Shown here in pieces: positions 1-14,515 of a stretch of DNA of 64,000 nucleotides. Each line of letters opens with the position of its first letter. The stretch's first letter is position 1. The position numbers were made by a program, and so were the translations under genes. The notes under the pieces were generated by a model. The model saw only the letters and a list, made by a program, of their open reading frames with translations. It made no database searches and had not been told where the DNA came from. This DNA comes from Brachynemurus nebulosus (Eukaryota > Arthropoda > Insecta > Neuroptera > Myrmeleontidae): the NCBI GenBank assembly GCA_035578155.1, contig JAPWDM010000033.1, forward strand, positions 178,501 through 242,500. Reading direction: 5' to 3'.

Positions 1-96
1 TTGAATATACATATACATATATAATATATAGTTATATATATTTAGACGGATTTACTGATAAATTTTAGTATGTGCTGGAATTTTAATCAAATTACG

Positions 97-143
97 ATGT
101 TTAATATTATAATAGTTTTGTTAGTATCTTCGTTAATAACAAG
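97..143 (+). CDS. Candidate first coding exon (signal peptide) of a nucleoside hydrolase-like transcript
   Basis: An ATG opens 15 codons (MFNIIIVLLVSSLIT) plus two bases, then AG|GTATGA, a good splice donor. The peptide is a short hydrophobic secretion-signal core. The exon is exactly 47 nt, ends in phase 2 and finishes with AG, just like the first exon of the nucleoside hydrolase at 35525-35571 (MFSFTILLLTSLTIS). T/A-rich TATA-like sequence lies at about 30-45. No matching second exon was found between here and 35 kb. It could be a distal alternative first exon of the same gene, the first exon of a paralogue, or an orphan from a partial duplication. A chance small ORF is possible, but shared length, phase and peptide character argue against it. 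Confidence 0.45.
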
Positions 144-459
144 GTATGATATTATTTATTTGAATATATAGACCTAATTTTATACTGTAATAGATACTTA
201 TGTTAATTTTTATAAATAAATTTAAGGAGTCCAAAAGTAAATGTTTTGGATTAAGTTTTTAAAACTAAAGTAAGGTCATAGTATAATCATAATATAAAAG
301 TTGTAAACTGTTATGTCATTTTTCAATAGGATAGGCATTAAAGGTATCGTTTCGTAAAGCTTTAATAAAAAATCAACTCTTTTTGTTCTTTTTTGTTTAT
401 TTCATATATTCATTTTATACCACCTCAAGAATGTATTGTCAAAATGTTAAACCATAATA

Positions 460-664
460 TTGGCGACGCAAAGATTCTCACTCGCGCCTCTGGTGGTAAA
501 ATTAGAACTAGCATCAAGTAAAAATATACGTATACGATTAATGGGTGATATAAAAGTGTATAGTACATTTTTCTATCGGCAATTAAACGTATACAAAAAT
601 TTTTACTTGATACAACTTCTAATTTAAAAAACCAGGAGTGCTCGCGTAATCTTTGCGTCGCCAA
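460..664. mobile_element. Tc1/mariner-type MITE, family 1, copy 1
   Basis: The element has 17-bp terminal inverted repeats TTGGCGACGCAAAGATT and is flanked by TA on both sides (458-459 and 665-666). It is 205 bp with no coding capacity. The open frame across it is an accident of the repeat, because the related copy at 23207-23431 gives a similar conceptual peptide. Superfamily is inferred from the TA duplication only. Confidence 0.75.
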
Positions 665-704
665 TAATCTCGATACATTAGATATACATATTAGATTTGT
701 GTTA

Positions 705-1160
705 AGCGGGTTCTACACGATGTTACGAACACCTTCCAACATTGGACGTTCGATGGTTCATCGCATCGTGTGGCCGTTGTTCGAATCTTCGAGTGTCCAA
801 TGTCGAGCGTCAAACATTCGCATTTGGCCATGTCCCGCTCGATGTCGGTATTCTTGCACCGAGTCAAAGGGATGCTTCGAACGTTTGAAGTTCAATGTTG
901 GTTGCGTTGGTTGGTTCGACTCAGCAACTGCACGACTCGTTCATGTGAAGAGAGACAACATCAGTGTATAACATTAGAGATAACATCAGACAGATAGCAG
1001 CCTCGTCCACTGAGTAGCATCACATCATCATTCGTATTGGATCAAACATTCGATTCACCGTGTAGCAGATACATTCGGCGCACCAACTATCGAACTTAAT
1101 TGCCTCAAACGTTCGATCGAACGTTGGAAGGAACGTTCGTAGCATCGTGTAGAACCGGCT
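705..1160. mobile_element. PIF/Harbinger-type MITE (TTA target duplication)
   Basis: Terminal repeats begin AGC(C)GGTTCTACACGATG and continue imperfectly for about 50 bp; the 3' end is the inverse, ending in CATCGTGTAGAACCGGCT. A TTA triplet flanks both ends (702-704 and 1161-1163), the target pattern of PIF/Harbinger elements. The interior is G+C-richer than its surroundings, with repeated GTTCGA and CAACGTTC motifs. No ORF of transposase size. The AGCC-GGTTC start resembles the element at 36290-37358. Confidence 0.7.
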
Positions 1161-1181
1161 TTATATTCAGACGTTATATAT

Positions 1182-1551
1182 CATAGAGCACTAGAGATAA
1201 AATACCTATCTCTATACTACTGGAATCAGTGTAACCAGTTGAGATAGAAAATATGTTGTATACGTGGACGGTGTTTACTTTGCATTTGTGCGGTAAACTC
1301 TGTTAGTGTGAGTGATCGGAGGTGGTGATAGCCGTCACGTGACCCTGGTTCGCATATATATATGTGTGATACCACGACGCTACTTGTGCGCGTTCTACAA
1401 TGCTGACAACAATCAAATCTATTGTTGTTTGACTGACCTACACTCAGCGACGGGTACTGACCAAGTGACTACTAAGCAGCCTAAGATGCACATAAATGCC
1501 CATAAGTGATTGCAGAAAAGAGATAGTTGTATTCGTTCTATTTGTTCTATG
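1182..1551. mobile_element. MITE family D, copy 1
   Basis: This stretch shares several blocks with 29153-29954 and 18505-18885, for example a block ending ACCAGT followed by GATAGAAAATATGTT, and near the right end GATTGCAGAAAAGAGATAG. The ends are weakly inverted (CATAGAGCACTAGAGATA against CATAGAACAAATAGAACG). Limits are approximate. Confidence 0.5.
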
Positions 1552-1559
1552 TTATATAT

Positions 1560-4240
<2,681 letters not shown>

Positions 4241-4957
4241 CAGGGTGTTAGTGAATAAGCGCGAAATATTTTAATGGGTGATTGCTGAGGTTTTTTTATG
4301 TAAAAAAGTTCATATCAACCCATGTCCGAAAACGCTTAGTTTCCAAGATACAGAGTGTTCAGTTTCTCGTCTTTTTTAAATATTTTCTTAAATATTTCAA
4401 AAACGTTTTGAGATATTCATATTAAATTTGGGATACGCTACGACAGGATAAATACCCATATTCTGAAGTAGACATAATATTTCCATTCAAACCAGTGGCG
4501 TCCGTACGGCCATATGATGATATATTTTTGAAGAAAGAAAGGGACGCCAATGATTTTCTCCAATTTGAAAATGTTTTTTTAAATGTTCTATAAATTGTAG
4601 ACGAAAATGACCTCTTAGTATTTTCTCGTTCATGTATGTGTCCGTTTTCAAGATAAAAGACAATTTTCAATTACTGTTCTTACTACAAAACTGGTTTCGG
4701 TTCTCGTATTAACTGCTGAGGTCATTTTATGAAAAAGTCTTACCAACAAAAAGGTGAAGACGCTTCATTTCTACAGTATGACCACATAATTTGTTTTTAA
4801 TTTAAGATAGAAAAATATTTTTAAAAAACAAGGAACGGGACACTCTGTATTTTGAAAACTAAGCGTTTTCGGACCTGGGTTCATATAAACTTTTTTACAT
4901 AAAAAAACCTCAGCAATCACCCATTAAAATTTTTCGCACTTATTCACTAACAGCCTG
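4241..4957. mobile_element. Mariner-type MITE with long inverted arms
   Basis: The ends are CAGGGTGTTAGTGAATAAG and its inverse CTTATTCACTAACAGCCTG, flanked by TATA/TA. Inverted similarity continues inward for roughly 120 bp, through ATGGGTGATTGCTGAGG and CCGAAAACGCTTAG. The 717-bp interior has no transposase. Confidence 0.7.
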
Positions 4958-5872
4958 TATACTATTTTTTGCAATTCCGAATAATTTAAGATTATATAAA
5001 TTTAAAATAAATTATTTAAATGTCATTCAAATTGTATGAAATTATATTATATCAAGTGTACAATACATAATTGTTTGTCTTTATCTACAAGTTTGAATTT
5101 ATGGTGAAAAATTTTTTAATTTTGTAAAATTGTCACTTAAATATAGAGATATATTATTTATCACTAACTAGTTTACGATTGATTAAACCATCATTAATTC
5201 TATTATTAACTTTAGTTTAACATACCAAATATTTAGTTTGATTACATGCATGCGTAAGGCGGTGGTTATACGGCCCTAATTTGTATGAAATTCTTTGATC
5301 TAATTGATTACAAAATACTAAAAATAATGTGTAATAATGATAAGAGGATTATTATATTATAAAATTTGATGAATTAGATATTAGACTGTAATTTTTCTTT
5401 AATCGAATAAATCTTTTATATCATCTACACTTTTGTATAAGCGTGTCTTTATATACCTATACGCAAACTAGACGACTGTCAAAATCAAAATCATCATTTT
5501 GTTTTTATTTTGAATTCAAATAATATGAAGTGTTCTAAAACAAAACTCGCCTAATTCATACAAAACGAGTTATTTAACGAAAAAAAATGGAAAAAATGAG
5601 TTTAATCACAATTTACTAGTTAGGCCATTTTTCCTATAATTTGAAGAAAAATCCCTTTTTGATTAAACTGTACTAAGCAATGCAAACTGAAGAATTCATT
5701 TCCATCGCTAACTCATTTTCGACCAAAAGTAGAGTAACCGAATTTTAATTTGGAACGTCTCATATTAAAATTTCTAGTGAAAATGGTAAATTTTTGCCAT
5801 CATAAATTTTCCTAATGTAGTATCTCAAAATGTCACAACCACTGAAATGATGATTCCATATTTTTTCAAATA
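4958..5872. other. A+T-rich intergenic, no feature recognised
   Basis: No convincing ORF, splice-linked exon or terminal repeat was seen. Short poly(A)/poly(T) runs dominate. Confidence 0.6.
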
Positions 5873-6250
5873 CAGGTAAACCCTTTTTTATGCGGTAGAC
5901 AGGGACCGCATAAAAAAGTTTCAGCCAAAATACATAACTCAAAACGCTCAAAATCTCACGATTTCCTTAGAAGTTGCATTTCTAAACAAGATAAGACATT
6001 AATTTAGACGTGCTAAAGGATGCAATAATAACTTATATTCTTATGCGATGTAATGATTAATTGCTTAAAAAACAATAAAAAGTATTTTTATCAAAGAAAG
6101 TTATTATAGTTAACATTTAAGTTTCTTACTTTCTCTTTATTTGGATTCACATTATGCGGTGTGCCCATTATGCATTTTAATAACCATTTTTTTAAACCGC
6201 ATAAAAAAGAACATCGCACAAAAAAGAACCGCATAAAAAAGGTTTAGCTG
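5873..6250. mobile_element. Pogo/Tigger-like MITE with repeated ACCGCATAAAAAAG motif
   Basis: The ends are CAGGTAAACCCTTTTTTATG and its inverse, which ends AAAAAAGGTTTAGCTG, flanked by TA. The motif (A)CCGCATAAAAAAG occurs at least four times in either orientation, as a transposase-binding subterminal repeat would. The terminal form (CAG..AACC..TATGCGG) resembles pogo/Tigger elements. 378 bp, non-coding. Confidence 0.6.
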
Positions 6251-7654
6251 TATAAAGAAGAGAATATATAAATAATTAATCTCAAGATGAAAAAATTTTG
6301 TATATGCAATCTTAAAACTCAGGTACAATAAAAATCGATTCAAATTTTATGTAATTTCAGTACTTACTTAAATGCGCTTTGAAAATTTATTATCTTTCTA
6401 AACTCTGTGGGTAAAAAATTTCATTTTCACTTTCACTGAAATATCACAAATTTCATAAATTCATATTTTCAGAATTTATTCATTTCACAGAAAAATCCTA
6501 AATTATTAAAAAAGCCAAATAATAATTAATAACAGTAAAAATAAAAATTTAAAAAAGAAAACATTTATTTATATTTACATTTTTATAAAAACATGTACTT
6601 ATTATTTTATACGCATTTCATTTAAAATGTCAAATTTTTCCAAACACATTGTTAATTTTAAAATTATGCAACTTTATTAATATTTCTTCACTGAAAATAC
6701 GATTAAAAATCAAAACTTAAAATTCATAACATTCACAATCCGTGTGAAATATTCACAGCAAGTGATCACAGCCAGTAAACATAAAAAAATTTTAAAAAAA
6801 TTAACTATTTATTAAATTTTCCTAGTTTTTCCGAATTTATGGTATCCACAAAATTCATAGCAACAAAAATTACCACAAAAGAATATTTACTTTTCTTAAC
6901 TTTTAACCATATAATAATATTTTGCTTGTATTTATAAGACTGAAGATTTGTTAACAATTAAAATGAGGAATTATTGCATTGGAATTTAAATAATAGTTAA
7001 GTGACACGGCCACTAGTAGCGCCATTAATGCGGCATTGTTCATATTTTAATTAAACTTTTTTTCTTGAAAATTAAATTGTCTCAGTACCTCAATTCCACA
7101 AGAAATTTTATAAAATTTTAAAAAAATATGTACTTTTTAAAACAGGGGACAATTTAATTTAAAAAAAAAAAAAATAATTTAAATTAAATAAATAATTTTA
7201 AATAAAGAAGCCATTAATAATATTGAGTAAAGGAATTTCTTACAAACAATAGTACATATAAATATGTAACCATGACACAAGCGAGAAATCAAGAATTTCG
7301 TTGAATTTCTTCTTGGATAATAATGAAGTGAAACATATTTTTCACTTAATATCAGAATTCTCCTGACTTAATTAATATTTTTATTCGCTAAAAATTAGAT
7401 AAAAATAACTTTACAACAAATTTCGTTTCAGAAAATAAAAATTTTATCCATTTTATAGTATTTCTACTAATAATTATATCAGTATTTTTGAGGGACGTTT
7501 TCTAACATCGAAATATATTACAATACGAAATTTCATTTAGTGGGCACTACTTCTATTTCAAATTATTTTCGAATTTTTGAAAATGTGGTCCTATATTTCC
7601 GATAAATTCACTTTGGGATGAAACTTGTTATATATCTTAAGGATGTGAGTATAG
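6251..7654. other. A+T-rich intergenic, no feature recognised
   Basis: Very A+T-rich DNA with no recognised gene, RNA or paired terminal repeat. Confidence 0.55.
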
Positions 7655-7915
7655 TAGAACAGTAAAACGTTGGAAGTCCAAAAATCTTGGATGAGTTTTC
7701 CGGTCAGACACGTCCGATACCAGAAACCTCAAAAAATGAGTTTTTTGCAAAAATTTGCCAAATTTAAAACTTTTTCCAATTTTTTTTATGCTATGGTAAA
7801 AAGCCAAAAAAAACACATAAAATACTTTCTGAGCCATTATTCTAGGTAAGCGGATTTTCGAGAAAAAGTAACTTTTGTGATCGTAAATTCGCTATGTTAT
7901 GAAGAATGCCACAAC
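7655..7915 (+). repeat. Repeat B, diverged copy
   Basis: It matches, with divergence, the block at about 58225-58445 in the left palindrome arm (shared: TTGGAAGTCC, TTGGATGAG, GTCAGACACGTCCGAT, TTTTCGAGAAAAA). The frames are broken between copies, so this is a dispersed non-coding repeat. It directly abuts an inverted copy of repeat A, whereas in the palindrome B and A are separated, suggesting B is a mobile unit of its own. Confidence 0.6.
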
Positions 7916-7929
7916 AAGGGTATTTATTT

Positions 7930-9172
7930 ATAAAGTAGGAATTTTGGATTTTTTGGGAAGAAAAAATATCTTCAAAAAGGCCTTCCAGTTTACTAAGGCC
8001 CTTTTTTAATATTTTTTAAAAATAAAACACAAAGGCTATTGGCGGATAAGCATGGGTAGGGATGCCCTCGTACGAATTGTGTTTCTATTGAATTTGAATT
8101 GTAACTGCTATCAATATAAAATTGAAATTTATTGAGTTTCAGCCCTTAAAAATTTACCCTTTGGGGGAAGAAATTATTTTTTGAAAATCGAAAAATCTTT
8201 TGAATGGCTTGACGGATTTGGATGAAGTTTTTATATGTTTCAGATACCTCTATAGTATGTCTCAGAAAAAATTGTCAGTTTCTTTTTTACCGGCTTCTTA
8301 CTATAATCTATGCAGGATATAATTTTTTTCACTTATTATTACACGAGAAATTTGTATTTTTCGAATAAGTTTGGGTTTGTCTAACAAAAATTTGTTGCCT
8401 AGCAATTTAACGAGAAGAACTGTCAACTAATAAAAACGCGACAGCGTAGCTGAAGCGCTTTTGGGTTGACAGTTCTTCGAGTTAAATTGCTTTTAGGCAA
8501 GAAATTTCAGTTGTAGAAAACATAAATTTATTCAGAAAAAATATAAAACTCAAGTGTAATACGGTAAAATAATTTAACGAATAAAATAAATTAGTATAAT
8601 TCATATTATTATTTAATACATTGTTACTATGGTTCTGAAATCTGTTAAATTTACCAATAGGAGTTTCTGTTTCATTTTTATCGTGTTTACCTACAGTGAG
8701 ATGACCAATTAAATATTTTGTACTATTTTTTTCGCTGTAAAAATTTGTCCTAACTTTTTTTCCATGGTAAAAGTGACAAAACTACAATATTCTTATGGGA
8801 CTTGGTACACATGAGTTAAATTATCAGAATTAATTTCCGGGTGCGTCATAGTTAAAAAAGATTAAGCTTTATTTAAAAAATTTACGCTAAATTAGTATAC
8901 GCTTCTATGGGTATTCAGTCGATCGGAAATCGTTTGCAAATTTCGAATATGTTCACAAAAACGTTTGTGACTGCGTAGTTTTCGAAAAAAATAAAATAGT
9001 ACATTCAAGTCTTATCAAATTCGTCGATCAACCGAGCACTTATCATCAGTTTTTGAAACAACCAAAATGAAAATCCGCCTATAAACTTTCAACTACATTT
9101 AGAATTCTTGAGGCTACCGAAGATGAAGGCAAAAATTCGACTCCCGTGATGGGGCTCTGCTACTCACGGCTT
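7930..9172 (-). repeat. Repeat A, inverted degenerate copy
   Basis: On the - strand it begins GCCGTGAGTAGCAGAGCCCC, matching the GCCGTGAGCAGCGGGGCCCC start of the copies at 37474, 38029 and 54746. It later shares the TTTAAGGGCTGAA..TCAATAAATTTCAATTT region and the 'ATGCTTATCCGCCAATAGCC' region. The family is not recognised. The copy is interrupted by a hairpin element at 8397-8498. Confidence 0.6.
8397..8498. repeat. Hairpin repeat (repeat C) inside repeat A
   Basis: Near-perfect inverted arms of about 30 bp (GCCTAGCAATTTAACGAGAA and its inverse) surround a ~38-bp loop containing ACGCGACAGCGTAGC. A related single-arm sequence (TTACCTAGCAATTTAGCGAAG) occurs at about 19300-19330, so this is a small dispersed foldback family. 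Confidence 0.6.
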
Positions 9173-9969
9173 TTTATTGAAAATGTGGCAAAGTGGACGT
9201 GTGTCTTCCACAAATTTATTATCTAGTTACCATCCTTAACACAATATATCAATGGCACACACGATGATGTAATTTAAGGAAGCTTTTTTTAAAAGCTTTT
9301 ATTTAACTTGCTATGTTAGTATGTTCATTTAGATCAAATCTTGCAACCAAAATTTAGACAACATCTAATTGAGCTAGAGGTTTCAAATTTTGCGTATGCG
9401 TATAACGTATTTAAATTTTTTTCTAATTTTTTTTTATTGTTTCATATGTTTGTACAACATCTTAAGATTGTTGTGTCAAAATTTAAAACAAATCGGAGTA
9501 AAACTAACTAAGATATAGAACTTGGAGCGTTTGTTGCACCGATACGTTTGTGCATCCTTCCCAGCAAGTACATGGCTTTGTGCTCTCGGAATCCCTAAAT
9601 TATTTTATTCATCGATGCGTCTTTGTAAGTATACTAATGTACACTGCAACCAATGACGTAGTTATGAAAAAAAATTTTCATATATAATATTGTATTTTCA
9701 GGTATACAAAACTTTAAAGCGATTTTCTGACACCATATTTGAAACGGGTGAATAGTTTAAATCAAAATCTACTCGACCGATTGTTTTGAAATTTTGTAGA
9801 CAGCTTCCTTACGTACTCGTAAAAGTAAATGACCAGGTATCCCTGGGAGCTTTTTTTTTTATTTTTCATAATTATTAATTTTACAATAACAAATAGGTCC
9901 ATTTTTTAGACAAAAATTTTCACTTCTAAGTGCCACCAAAAATTAAACGAAAAAAAATTTCCTCCCAGG
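9173..9969. repeat. Unclassified repeat DNA split by the hAT insertion
   Basis: No gene was seen. The sequence up to CTCCCAGG at 9969 continues at 14516 after the hAT-type insertion. The text on both sides (CCAGGTATCCCTGGGAG.. and ..CTCCCAGGGATACC) is typical non-coding repeat sequence of unknown class. Confidence 0.4.
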
Positions 9970-11129
9970 TAGAGATGGGATTCTACCCGGAATTTTCCCG
10001 GGAAAATTCCCATAAAGTGGGTAAAAACGGGGTAAATTCTCGGGAAAATTCCCGAAAAGTGGGTATTTATTTTAATTTACTATTTATCGTAATATTTTGG
10101 AATTAAACTATTAAAACCGCTGTTTCATAAATAATATTTGCTAAACGTAAGTAATTAATCTTCACACTACATAAATACTAATTAATATATCGCGTTATTA
10201 TACAGTTTTTGTTCGACAGTCTCTAGACAATTTATTTTCATCGCTAGTTGTACAGTACGCGTTTCATTTTTCGATGCCAATTTCCTGGGCCTACCACGAC
10301 AGTTTTTTCCATAGTTTTCGCTCCTTTGGATTATGTTTTAAGTATTACAATTTCCGAAACGTCGAAATTTTTTAGCTCGATTCTCACTTGTCAATATTGA
10401 ATTTCGTGGAATTTTGATTTTTTTTTTTAAAACGTAGATATTTCTCTGAAACTTGAACACATTGAGTTTATAAATTTAAATTAATTGCTAACTTCGTTGA
10501 AAAGTCATCATAAGTTGATCCGACATAATATGTATACATGTATTTTTAAATTTAAAGATAAATAAACATTCAATATGTACTGTATGTAGTGGCTTTATGA
10601 TAATAATTAATGCCCGGACGTATAGTGCAGATCATAAATTATCCTGTCAAAATTGGCCCGAAAAACGTATCACCATTCGTTAGAAGCGGCACATAATTTA
10701 TCTATTTTTCATAAATACATTTATAATTTTTTTCTAAATGCGCTTTATAGTTTGTGTGACACGAACTAAAGAGGTACTCTACAAATATATTTTGTTTTGA
10801 AAACAATAAAATTTCATATAAACAACATAGTCGCTCAATTTAAGTTTGTAACATCACTCGCGCGACGAACGAACACAGTTTAATTTGATCAACTACATGT
10901 GAATTATGTAAACATCTATTTGAAGAAAAAATTTTTTTTCATACACTGAAACTATAAATCATCCTGTCAAAAACTTGAATTGTTGATAAAACATATATGA
11001 GAGGAGCGTGTCTTGTAAATTTTTATGAGGAGATATTTCTTGTACAAAGATACAAATAAATTAAAACTATTACATAATTCGATTCCACCACTGGGTTGGT
11101 CATCGACAAGATGCTTGAATAGCGAAATC

Positions 11130-11880
11130 TGGCAAAAGTTCTCGAATATTCTTTCAATAATCAGAAAAGATATAAAAAATCCTTAATCAATGGATTGACC
11201 AACGAAAAAGTAACCAAGTACCAATATTTAGAATAAGTTCTAGAATATTCTTTTTGGAAATTAGAAAAAATATCGAATATCTGATTTCACCACCAAATTT
11301 TTCATCGAAAAGCGATCAATTAACGGAATTCGGCAAAGGTTCGAGAATATTCTATTCTGAAAATAGAAAATATATCAAAAAACCGACTTCACCATTGGTT
11401 TGGGCATCAAAAAAGTGTCCAAATAGCAGAATTCGTCAAAAGTTCTAGAATATTCTTTTTGGAAATCAGAAAAATTATTGAAAATTTTGCATCACCATTG
11501 GATTGTTCATCAAAAAAGTAACCAAGAAATGAAATTCGGTAAAAGCTCTAGAATATTCTATGTGAAAATCAGATAAGATATCCAAAACTTGATTTCACCA
11601 TCGAATTAGTTAGTTAAAAAGGATCCATGTAGCGAAATTTAACGAAAGTTCGAGAATGTTCTATCTGGATATCAGCTAGGATATCGAAAAATTTACTTCA
11701 CCATTTGTTTAGTCCTCGAAAAACAAGTTAAATGCAGGTGAAAACATTTGACAAAAGTTTCTATTCGAAAATTAATAAAGATGTCGAAAAACCAAAATCA
11801 CTATTAGAAGAATTATTGAAATAGAAGCTAAATAAAGATATTTAACAAAAGTTTTAGAATGTTCTGTTCGAGAACTAGCA
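11130..11880. repeat. ~102-bp minisatellite with a heat-shock-element core in each unit
   Basis: About eight diverged units of 99-103 bp. Each carries a conserved core: TTCtcGAAtaTTC at 11139, TTCtaGAAtaTTC at 11238, TTCgaGAAtaTTC at 11340, TTCtaGAAtaTTC at 11443, CTCtaGAAtaTTC at 11546 and TTCgaGAAtgTTC at 11649. The unit near 11758 is decayed. The last, at 11852-11874, has GAAtgTTCtgTTCgaGAA. These fit the heat-shock-factor consensus nTTCnnGAAnnTTCn. The rest of each unit (GATTTCACCA.., CGAAATTCGGC..) is less conserved. Function as HSF sites is inferred only. Confidence 0.8.
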
Positions 11881-11899
11881 AAGATAAAGAATTACTTAT

Positions 11900-12963
11900 C
11901 ATAAACTGGTTATAATTGATGAATTTAGGCTCCATTAGTCCCATTGATTTGGTCAACGATAGTGTATTTTTAAAAAATTTGACAAGTCGTTACTTTTCGC
12001 AATCGTAAACTTTAATCGTAAATATCTCCTAAACGGTGCGTCACAGCTCAAAAATAACGAAATTTTTGAAGGCTTAAGCGAAGCAGGTTGTGGGTATTCC
12101 GAACGTACTGCGACTATCAAAACCTACTTTTCGTTATCGAAAATTATCGATACCGCGTAACTTGTCATAAATTGATTATAACTAGTTAATTTTGACTCTG
12201 TTAGTCCCATTGCTCTGGTCAGTAACCGAAAAATTTTATAAAAAACTACTTTTCGTTAGCTTTCGCTATCGAAAACTTTAATCGTAAATATCTCCTAAAC
12301 GGTGCGTCGTAGCTCAAAAATAACGAAATTTTTGAAGGCTTAAGCGAAGCAAGTTGTGGGTATTCCGAACGTATTGCGACTATCAAAACCTACTTTTCGT
12401 TATCGAAAATTATCGATACCGCGTAACTTGTCATAAATTGATTATAACTAGTTAATTTTGACTCTGTTAGTCCCATTGCTCTGGTCAGTAACCGAAAAAT
12501 TTTATAAAAAACTACTTTTCGTTAGCTTTCGCTATCGAAAACTTTAATCGTAAATATCTCCTAAACGGTGCGTCGTAGCTCAAAAATAACGAAATTTTTG
12601 AAGGCTTAAGCGAAGCAAGTTGTGGGTATTCCGAACGTATTGCGACTATCAAAACCTACTTTTCGTTATCGAAAATTATCGATACCGCGTAACTTGTCAT
12701 AAATTGATTATAACTAGTTAATTTTGACTCTGTTAGTCCCAGTGCTCTGGTCAGTAACCGAAAAATTTTATAAAAAACTACTTTTCGTTAGCTTTCGTTA
12801 TCGAAAACTTTAATCGTAAATATCTTCTAAACGGTGCGTCGTAGCTTAAAACTAACGAAATTTTTGAAGGCTTAAGCGAAGAAAGTTGTGGGTATTCCGA
12901 ACGTATTGCGACTATCAAAACCTACTATTCGTTATCGAAAATTATCGATATCGAAAATAACGA
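11900..12963. repeat. 266-bp satellite, four tandem units
   Basis: Units start at 11900, 12166, 12432 and 12698 with a constant 266-bp period. Units 2 and 3 look identical by eye, unit 4 has a few changes and unit 1 is the most diverged. Each unit includes AACGGTGCGTCG, TTGAAGGCTTAAGCGAAG and TATCGAAAATTATCGATA. It directly follows the 102-bp array. No coding potential. Confidence 0.9.
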
Positions 12964-14515
12964 TATTTCCAAAATGGATGATATAAGGAAACAAAGTATT
13001 CTTTCAAATATATAACATCAACTATAAATTTTCGTTATCAAAATCTTTCGATCGAAAATAGATTGCAAATAGTATCCAATTTTTTTAAACTTATGGTTGT
13101 GATTTTTTATATCGTCAGTCATGTTTGTTTATTACACTTTTATGTTCAGTAAATAATTAGAAGATAAAATAATATTTTCCTGCCTTTTTTCATGGTGCCT
13201 AGGGCGACATTCAGGGTTAATCCGGCCCTGTAACTAACATCTGCAACTAAAAACTAAATTACTTATTAGTTAATACAATGAGTTGAATTTTTCAGTCATT
13301 AGTTGCAAAAAAGTATTTTTGTCATTGGTTTTTAATTATTAGTTGCAACTAACATCTAGGCATCTAGCCAATAGTGACTACTGTTTTGTTGAAAATTAAT
13401 AAATGTTAATAAAGTGTGCTACACTTCACTGAAAGTATCATTTTCCTTTGCATTTACATAATAACAATTAAAATTTGTAAATGACTACAGATATTGAAAT
13501 TACAGTTTATTTTCATTTTTTAACCCCTCATACTTGTTTTTGCGCTACTGGAGAACTTGACAGGATGATTTATAGTACACTATAGAGTCCGGGCTCTAAT
13601 AATAATAAATAATTTAAATAACTTTGTTTTAAAATTACATTGTTGATTTATAGTTTCTTCATTTCTTAATGATAACATCTGTAATATTGTTAATTTAATA
13701 GTTTTCACAGGACTGATTAATGATTATCATTTACAACATAATAATGACAAAAAATTTGATTTTGTATTGATACTTGTTTATTTTTAATGTTAATTTTTAT
13801 ATTTTGTACCTTTATCATTTGAAATAAATAGTCTTACATCAATATTATATTATGTAAATCTCCACGCACAATGGGGTATTTGACAGTATCAAAGAAAAGC
13901 AATGAAAACAAATTTTAATGAAAATTTATAATAAAAGACAGCAGTTTATTATAATAATTCATCTTAACTATCATTATTTGATTTAAAAAAATTTAATTAA
14001 AAAAGTAATTTTTTAGCCAAAATCCACGTAAGCAGAAACGGGCTGTGACGTTGCTTTCTCTTATATTTCAACACTATCACCACTAGTGTCGCTACTTAAT
14101 TTCTGGTTAGCAAACGTAACTATGGAAATTAATCAAAATTTAATATTTTTTTAAAAACCAACAATTTCTTTTCCTAGTTACAGGAAAAATGAACATTTTT
14201 TTTTCTTAGTTACAGGACACCTGTTGCTATCTAGAGAATGTGACGTAACTGACAGCTAGTAAACGTTTTCGCGCAAATTTTGAGAACAAATACTAAAATA
14301 ATTTTTTCTAACAATTTTCGGCATTATTTTTAAAAATTAAAAACGTATACATGCATAATACATAAATATGTGTGTTTTAAAATAATTTCCCAAAATTAGT
14401 CAAATTCCCCATTAACAAATATACAGTGATTTAATTAAAACCACTTTTGCAAAGAAGTACAGCTAAATAATCGTTTTTACCCAGGTTTCGGGAATTTTCC
14501 CGTCGCCCATCTCTA

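Larger units (their letters stand above)
10611..13596. mobile_element. Harbinger-type TIR element carrying two satellite arrays
   Basis: The left end reads T-GCCCGGACGTATAGTGCAG and then ATAAATTATCCTGTCAA. The right end, inverted, reads GA-GCCCGGACTCTATAGTG and then ATAAATCATCCTGTCAA. TAA flanks both ends (10608-10610 and 13597-13599). A third ACTATAAATCATCCTGTCAA sits at about 10950 in direct orientation. The interior holds the 102-bp and 266-bp tandem arrays and, near 13185-13230, a hAT-like CCGGCCCTG terminus. No transposase seen. Boundaries are good to a few bases. Confidence 0.6.
9970..14515. mobile_element. hAT-type non-autonomous element, composite (4.5 kb)
   Basis: The left end is TAGAGATGGGATTCTACCCG and the right end is the inverse, ..CGTCGCCCATCTCTA. 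The perfect 8-bp target duplication CTCCCAGG lies at 9962-9969 and 14516-14523. Subterminal GGGAAAATTCCCG-type palindromes are present at both ends. An 8-bp duplication with TAGAGATGGG termini is a hAT hallmark. There is no transposase ORF. Most of the interior (10611-13596) is a second element inserted later, so the original hAT element was about 1.55 kb. Confidence 0.8.

Noticed and set aside
425..664. 79-codon ORF resembling the one at 23285-23509
   Set aside because: The similarity is because both lie in copies of the same TA-flanked MITE; frames are not conserved as protein.
11130..12963. CRISPR array
   Set aside because: Units are 102 or 266 bp with no short repeat/unique spacer structure, in a eukaryotic nuclear context.
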